Source: an uncultured Pelagibacteraceae bacterium (GTDB lineage: Bacteria > Pseudomonadota > Alphaproteobacteria > Pelagibacterales > Pelagibacteraceae). Taken from it: a stretch of 64,000 nucleotides of DNA. The first letter of the stretch is position 1. Each line of letters starts with the position of its first letter. The stretch spans positions 1 through 64,000 of the forward strand of contig CACEQR010000005.1 of NCBI GenBank assembly GCA_902561765.1, written 5' to 3'. A program made the position numbers and the translations under genes. Positions 59,695 to 64,000 of the stretch are shown here, piece by piece. The notes beneath the pieces are model-generated. The model ran no database searches and was not told where the DNA came from. It saw nothing but the letters and a program-made list of their open reading frames with translations.

Positions 59695-60153
59695 ATGATA
59701 TGTCCGTGCCACAAAAAAGGTGATACTTCAGTTGTTGACTCCAGACCTACAGAGGATGGAACTGCGATTAGAAGAAGAAGACTTTGTATATGTGGAGAGA
59801 GATTTACTACATTTGAAAGAGTTCAATTTAGAGAACTCACGGTTGTTAAAAAAAATGGAAGAAAATCACCTTTTGACAGAGAGAAGTTGTCTAAATCAAT
59901 TTATGTGGCACTTAAAAAAAGACCAATAGATACAGAGACTATTGAGAAATTTATATCAAAAATTAGTAGGTCGATGGAGGAATTAGGTCAGAGCGAAATT
60001 TCATCTAACACCATCGGGACAATGGTTATGGAAGGATTAAAAGATCTTGATCCAGTAGCTTATGTACGTTTTGCATCTGTATATAGAAACTTCAGAGAAG
60101 AAAAAGACTTTGTTCAATTTGTGGATAGAATAGATGTCTTTAAAAAAAGATAA
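59695..60153 (+). CDS. nrdR: Transcriptional repressor NrdR with unusual zinc knuckles
   Basis: ATP/dATP-sensing repressor of ribonucleotide reductase genes, 152 aa. The ATP-cone ([16 protein letters not shown]) and [15 protein letters not shown] with RFTTFERVQ are canonical. The zinc ribbon is not: the first knuckle reads CPCH at residues 3-6 (normally CPxC) and the second CIC at 31-33 (normally CxxC). Overlaps ribD by 20 bases. Confidence 0.96.
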   Translation: MICPCHKKGDTSVVDSRPTEDGTAIRRRRLCICGERFTTFERVQFRELTVVKKNGRKSPFDREKLSKSIYVALKKRPIDTETIEKFISKISRSMEELGQSEISSNTIGTMVMEGLKDLDPVAYVRFASVYRNFREEKDFVQFVDRIDVFKKR

Positions 60154-61231
60154 ATTTAAATTATCAGAAAAAAAAATTATGAACTTTGCTATTAATTTAG
60201 CTGAGAATAAAAAATATTTTACAGGAACAAATCCATCAGTTGGTTGCGTAATTGTAAAAAAAAATAAGATTTTATCATTTGCTACTACTAATGACGGTGG
60301 TAGACCACATGCAGAAAGTATTGCTTTAGGTAAAAACAAATATAATAAAGGAACAACATTGTACTCAACATTAGAACCATGTTCACATCACGGAATGACA
60401 CCTCCATGTACAAATACAATAATAAAAAATAAAGTTAAGAATGTTTATTATTCAATTGAAGATAAAGATTTACGTACTTTTAATAAAACAAAAAAAATTT
60501 TAAAATCAAAAAATATAATTGCAAAATCGGGCCTTCAAAAACAAAACGTTTATAATCTATACAAAGAATATAACTACATTAGATCTAATAAGGCTCCCTA
60601 TATTATAGGAAAAATTGCAAGTTCATCAAATTTAATAATTTTAAGAAACAAATCACAAATAACAAATGAACATTCAAGAAGTGTTTCACATCTTTTAAGA
60701 TTTCGTAATCATGCAATATTAACTTCTTATAAAACAATAAATACAGACAACCCTAAATTAAATTGCAGATTAAATGGATTGGAGAAATTTTCACCAACAG
60801 TGGTTGTAATTGATAAAAATTTAAAAATTAAAACAAACTCTTTTGTTATTAAAAACTCTAAAAATAATAAATTAATTATTTTTCACTGTTCTAAAAATAT
60901 TTCAAAAATTAAATTGTTAAAAAATTTTGGTATTAAGCTTATATACCAAAAAGTTGAAAATAAATTTAATTTTAATCTTAAAAAAATAACTCAAAAACTT
61001 TATAAATTGGGTCTACATAGGATTTTAGTAGAGACAGGTAAGGACCTAATGACAAATTTTCTAAATGAAAATCTATTAAATGAATTTTATTTTTTTAAAA
61101 GCGACAAAATAATCTCAAATAGACATAAAATTAATATATCATCATTAATTAAAATGATTAATAACAACTACAAAAATAAAAAAAAAATAAATACATATTT
61201 AGACAAAGATACACTTACTCACTATTATTAA
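60134..61231 (+). CDS. ribD: Bifunctional riboflavin deaminase/reductase
   Basis: Second and third steps of riboflavin synthesis, 365 aa. The N-terminal deaminase has NPSVGCVIV, the zinc motif RPHAESIAL and [16 protein letters not shown]. The C-terminal reductase domain (from about residue 155) is more diverged: the usual KxAxSLDGR reads KIASSSN, but [20 protein letters not shown] and ILVETG keep the fold. It starts 20 bases inside nrdR. Confidence 0.94.
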   Translation: MSLKKDKFKLSEKKIMNFAINLAENKKYFTGTNPSVGCVIVKKNKILSFATTNDGGRPHAESIALGKNKYNKGTTLYSTLEPCSHHGMTPPCTNTIIKNKVKNVYYSIEDKDLRTFNKTKKILKSKNIIAKSGLQKQNVYNLYKEYNYIRSNKAPYIIGKIASSSNLIILRNKSQITNEHSRSVSHLLRFRNHAILTSYKTINTDNPKLNCRLNGLEKFSPTVVVIDKNLKIKTNSFVIKNSKNNKLIIFHCSKNISKIKLLKNFGIKLIYQKVENKFNFNLKKITQKLYKLGLHRILVETGKDLMTNFLNENLLNEFYFFKSDKIISNRHKINISSLIKMINNNYKNKKKINTYLDKDTLTHYY

Positions 61232-61232
61232 A

Positions 61233-61826
61233 ATGTTTAATGGAATTATATTTAATAAAGGAAAAATAAGCAGAATAAAAAAAAGGACTAAGGGAATTAA
61301 CTTATTCATTAAATCTTCTTTGAAAGTGTCAAATAAAAATCTAGGTATTTCTATTTCTTGTGATGGTGTTTGTCTTACTTTAATCTCATATAAAAAAAAG
61401 GTTTTAGAATTTTATTTATCTAATGAAACATTGGCTAAATCAAAGTTTAAAAATAGTAAAGTTGGTGATGAAATTAATTTAGAAAAACCATTAAAATTTG
61501 GTGACAATATTTCAGGTCATATTTGTCAGGGCCATGTGGATACAATCTGTTCTTTAAAAAGTATAAAAAAAGTAGATAAGTCAAATATATTAGAGTTTAA
61601 AATAAGTAATTTGTTTAAAAAACAATTAGTTGAAAAAGCCTCTATACTCATAAATGGTGTATCACTAACTATTTCTAAAATTAAAAAAAATTCTTTTGAG
61701 ATATGGGTTATACCCCATACATTAAAATTGACTAACTTAATTAATTTAAAGAAAAATGATTTGGTAAATGTTGAAATAGACATTATGTCTAAATATGTAA
61801 AAAAGTTTGTAAATGAGAAAAAGTAA
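61233..61826 (+). CDS. ribE: Riboflavin synthase alpha chain
   Basis: Dismutates two lumazines to riboflavin, 197 aa, two tandem lumazine-binding domains. MFNGIIFNKGKI, SCDGVCLTLI and SGHICQGHVDTI in domain 1, and LINGVSLTIS in domain 2, are typical. Overlaps the ribB-like gene by 14 bases. Confidence 0.96.
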   Translation: MFNGIIFNKGKISRIKKRTKGINLFIKSSLKVSNKNLGISISCDGVCLTLISYKKKVLEFYLSNETLAKSKFKNSKVGDEINLEKPLKFGDNISGHICQGHVDTICSLKSIKKVDKSNILEFKISNLFKKQLVEKASILINGVSLTISKIKKNSFEIWVIPHTLKLTNLINLKKNDLVNVEIDIMSKYVKKFVNEKK

Positions 61827-62928
61827 TTTTAGTTCAATTGAAAGTATAATTAAGACAGTAAAAAAAAATGGAATGTATATTCTTGTAGATGATGAAAGTA
61901 AACATGAAGAAATGGAAAATGAAGGTGATTTAGTAATTTCTACATCTGCTGTTAGCCCTAAACATATTAATTTTATGGCTAAACACGCTAGAGGATTAAT
62001 TTGTTTAGCAATGGATAGTGTTCAGTCTAAAAAAATTGGTTTAACTTTAGCTTCACCGATTAATCAATCAAGAAGTAAAACTGCTTTTACATATTCTATA
62101 GAAGCTAAAAAAGGCGTTACAACAGGTATATCAGCTTATGATCGTGCAAAAACAATTAAAGTTGCTTCTAATAAAAATGCAAAAAAAAACGATATTGTAT
62201 CACCTGGTCATATATTTCCAGTTATAGCAAGAGATGGGGGCGTTCTTGTCAGAGCAGGTCACACTGAGGCTTCAGTTGATATATCAAGACTAGCCAAAAA
62301 GAATAATTCAGCTGTTATTTGTGAAATCATGGCGGATGATGGAAAAATGGCAACAGGAAAAACATTATTTAACTTTGCTAAAAAACATAAACTTAAAATA
62401 GGCAAAATTGAGGATTTAATTGCCTATAGGTTAAAAAGAGAAAAATTAATTAAATTAAAGAAAACCTCTTCTATAATCGTTCAAAAACAAAAATTTAAAA
62501 TTAAAGTATTTGAAAATATTCTTGATGGATCTGAAAACTTTGCATTGATCAAAGGAACTTTAAAAAAAGGAGTTGTTCCCCGATTAAGAGTCATATCATC
62601 TAACGTAGTTCAAAATTATCTTATCAATCAAAAATTGCCAAATTCATTTGAAAAAACAATCACTTATTTCAAAAAATATAATAATTGTGTTCTTGTTTTT
62701 ATAAGAGATCCTAATTTAAAATCAGTTACACAAACACTTAAACAGTATAAAAGCAAAACTTTCTATAAAAAAGGTCATGACAAATTGATTAGAAACTATG
62801 GTATTGGAGCACAAATTATTAAATCTTTAAACATTAAAAATATGATACTTGTTACAAGATCAAAAAAAAAAGTAATAGGTTTAGACGGGTATGGAATTAA
62901 AATTAAAAAACAGGAAATTATAAAGTGA
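61813..62928 (+). CDS. ribB: DHBP synthase with degenerate GTP cyclohydrolase II domain (RibBX-type)
   Basis: The N-terminal domain (about residues 1-210) makes dihydroxybutanone phosphate from ribulose 5-phosphate: INFMAKHARGLICLAM, GVTTGISAYDRAKTI and RAGHTEASVDISRLA are conserved. The acidic loop reads DDESKHEEMENEGD, longer than the usual DDEDRENEGD and without its Arg. The C-terminal domain keeps the end of GTP cyclohydrolase II (LIRNYGIGAQIIKSLNI), but its zinc cysteines (CxnCxC) are absent. The second activity is therefore probably lost, and ribA should be elsewhere. 371 aa. Confidence 0.92.
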   Translation: MRKSNFSSIESIIKTVKKNGMYILVDDESKHEEMENEGDLVISTSAVSPKHINFMAKHARGLICLAMDSVQSKKIGLTLASPINQSRSKTAFTYSIEAKKGVTTGISAYDRAKTIKVASNKNAKKNDIVSPGHIFPVIARDGGVLVRAGHTEASVDISRLAKKNNSAVICEIMADDGKMATGKTLFNFAKKHKLKIGKIEDLIAYRLKREKLIKLKKTSSIIVQKQKFKIKVFENILDGSENFALIKGTLKKGVVPRLRVISSNVVQNYLINQKLPNSFEKTITYFKKYNNCVLVFIRDPNLKSVTQTLKQYKSKTFYKKGHDKLIRNYGIGAQIIKSLNIKNMILVTRSKKKVIGLDGYGIKIKKQEIIK

Positions 62929-63311
62929 AAAAAAAAATTCTAATTGTTGTTGCAAGTTATTATGAAAATATTTCAACCTCTTTATTAAAGAGTGCAAAAA
63001 ATAAAATTAAAAATAAGTGCAATATTGTTGTGATTAAGGTGCCTGGTGCATTTGAAATTCCAGTTACGATTGCAAAAAATCTAAAAAAATTCGATGGTTT
63101 TATTGCCTTAGGATGTGTGATTAGGGGGCAAACGCCACATTTCGATTTTATATCCAAATCTACAACGGATGCATTAATGATATTATCGATTACATCTAAG
63201 AAACCCGTTGGAAATGGTGTGATCACATGCTTAAATAAAAAACAAGCTGTGGCTCGTGGAAAGAAAGGATCTGAGGCAGCGGAAGCTGTTTTATCAGTTC
63301 TTTCTCAATAA
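62925..63311 (+). CDS. ribH: 6,7-dimethyl-8-ribityllumazine synthase
   Basis: Penultimate step of riboflavin synthesis, 128 aa, shorter than the E. coli enzyme (156). VPGAFEIPVTIAKN and ALGCVIRGQTPHFDFIS (catalytic His) are clear. The start is GTG in the overlap GTGA with the upstream stop. The first codons form a run of ten A residues. It is followed by nusB after 3 bases. Confidence 0.96.
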   Translation: MKKKILIVVASYYENISTSLLKSAKNKIKNKCNIVVIKVPGAFEIPVTIAKNLKKFDGFIALGCVIRGQTPHFDFISKSTTDALMILSITSKKPVGNGVITCLNKKQAVARGKKGSEAAEAVLSVLSQ

Positions 63312-63314
63312 ATT

Positions 63315-63719
63315 ATGACAGTTCAATTCTCTCCACAAAGAAATCCAAGGGTAATAATTATACAAAAACTTTACGGCAAACTTTATAACAATGAGGAAAA
63401 AATTACCTTTCCAAAACATAGATTTAAAAAGTTTATTAAAGATATTGTAAATGGAACCATAGAGAGAGAAGAACTAATAAATGCAGAAATTAATAACCAT
63501 TTAAATCAAGACCTTAAAATTAAAAATATGGATAAAGTTTTTCAAATTATTATCAAAAGTGCAATTTTTGAATTTTTATATAAACCTAATACTTCTATTA
63601 AGATTATTATAAATGAATATTTAAAAGCATCAAATTTTTTTATTGATGACTCACAAACTAAATACTTAAATGCTTTATTAGATAAAATTTCAAAAAAAAT
63701 AAGAATTAGCAATGAATGA
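63315..63719 (+). CDS. nusB: Transcription antitermination factor NusB
   Basis: All-helical RNA-binding protein acting with S10 in rRNA antitermination, 134 aa. The N-terminal PRVIIIQKLYGKLYN and the C-terminal INEYLKASNFFIDDSQTKYLNALLDKI match the family; overall conservation is moderate. The ribH-nusB-thiL order supports it. Overlaps thiL by 8 bases. Confidence 0.93.
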   Translation: MTVQFSPQRNPRVIIIQKLYGKLYNNEEKITFPKHRFKKFIKDIVNGTIEREELINAEINNHLNQDLKIKNMDKVFQIIIKSAIFEFLYKPNTSIKIIINEYLKASNFFIDDSQTKYLNALLDKISKKIRISNE

Positions 63720-64000
63720 ATTTGCATTAATTCAAAAGTATTTTAAAAAATTAACTTATAATAACCCCTCAGCATTAGATTTAAATGATGATGTTTTTTT
63801 TGACAAAAAAAATGGTGTTGTTGTTTCATCTGATACTTATGTTGAAGGTATTCATTTTCTTAATTTTAATAATCCTGATTTGGTAATTAAAAAAATAGTG
63901 AGATCCTCAATATCTGATTTGTATTGTAAGGGTGTAAAACCAAAATTTATTTTTATTGGTGCTAGTGGAAATAGTCTATCTTTTTCAAAAAAAAATATGA
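63712..64000 (+). CDS. thiL: Thiamine-monophosphate kinase (3' end outside window)
   Basis: Phosphorylates thiamine monophosphate to thiamine pyrophosphate. 96 codons are visible. MNEFALIQKYFKKL, LDLNDDV (Mg-binding Asp pair), SSDTYVEGIHFL and ISDLYCKGVKPKF correspond to the N-terminal part of ThiL, although the usual SDLAAMGA reads SDLYCKGV. The ATG overlaps the nusB stop by 8 bases, as elsewhere in this gene order. Confidence 0.92.
   Translation, partial: MNEFALIQKYFKKLTYNNPSALDLNDDVFFDKKNGVVVSSDTYVEGIHFLNFNNPDLVIKKIVRSSISDLYCKGVKPKFIFIGASGNSLSFSKKNM

Noticed and set aside
1-64000. CRISPR arrays, insertion sequences, prophage genes, integration sites
   Set aside because: No spaced direct repeats, transposase, integrase or phage genes were recognised; gene order is of the core-genome type throughout.

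Overview
The window is a gene-dense, very A+T-rich stretch of an alphaproteobacterial chromosome. It is most consistent with the SAR11 clade (Candidatus Pelagibacter and relatives). Reasons: strong AT bias with Lys/Asn/Ile-rich proteins; intergenic gaps of at most 159 bases, with many start/stop overlaps; alphaproteobacterial gene orders (glyA-nrdR-ribD-ribE-ribB-ribH-nusB-thiL and dapA-smpB-folK-spoT-pyrE-pdxJ-acpS-lepB-rnc-recO); and a heterotetrameric sarcosine oxidase operon. No transposase, integrase, prophage or CRISPR array is visible. No stretch of more than 300 bases lacks a gene.

Layout. 1-7049: rpoB (5' end outside the window) and rpoC. 7050-7208: the longest gap, with a candidate promoter and a foldable leader. 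7209-23008: one continuous str-S10-spc-alpha ribosomal cluster from rpsL to rplQ, including fusA, secY, adk and rpoA; tuf, rpmD and rpmJ are absent from their usual places. 23020-28928: an RluA-type pseudouridine synthase, lipB, mgtE, panC, galU and ugd. 28929-35293 (minus strand): a RidA-family protein, topA, plsY, a dihydroorotase-like gene without the metal-binding histidines, pyrB and ruvX. 35344-38563: gatCAB. 38601-40153: an O-methyltransferase overlapping trhO, a possible two-step tRNA wobble-uridine modification pair. 40170-46562: a MATE transporter, then soxBDAG on the minus strand. 46627-46721: tRNA-Ser(GCU) with encoded CCA. 46722-48908 (minus): a Slt-type lytic transglycosylase. 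48936-56257: dapA to recO. 56258-57238 (minus): hemB. 57305-64000: an orphan 2-oxoglutarate/Fe(II) oxygenase, rpiB, glyA, nrdR, a riboflavin operon, nusB and the start of thiL.

How the genes work together. The first third makes RNA polymerase and ribosomes. The rest is core metabolism: pyrimidine synthesis (pyrB, pyrC-like, pyrE), lysine/peptidoglycan precursor synthesis (dapA), cofactors (lipB, panC, folK, pdxJ, acpS, hemB, riboflavin genes, thiL), UDP-glucuronate (galU-ugd), and one-carbon/glycine metabolism (soxBDAG with glyA). Translation support comes from gatCAB, smpB and tRNA modification.

The points most worth a second look are: the O-methyltransferase-trhO pair; two enzymes with degenerate catalytic modules (the GTP cyclohydrolase II half of the ribBA-like protein and the dihydroorotase-like protein); an NrdR with altered zinc knuckles; a RelA/SpoT protein lacking most of the region between TGS and ACT; several genes absent from otherwise conserved neighbourhoods; a folded leader before rpsL; apparent leaderless or very short-leader promoters; and convergent gene ends with no room for terminators. 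All calls were made by reading the sequence; no database search was possible.
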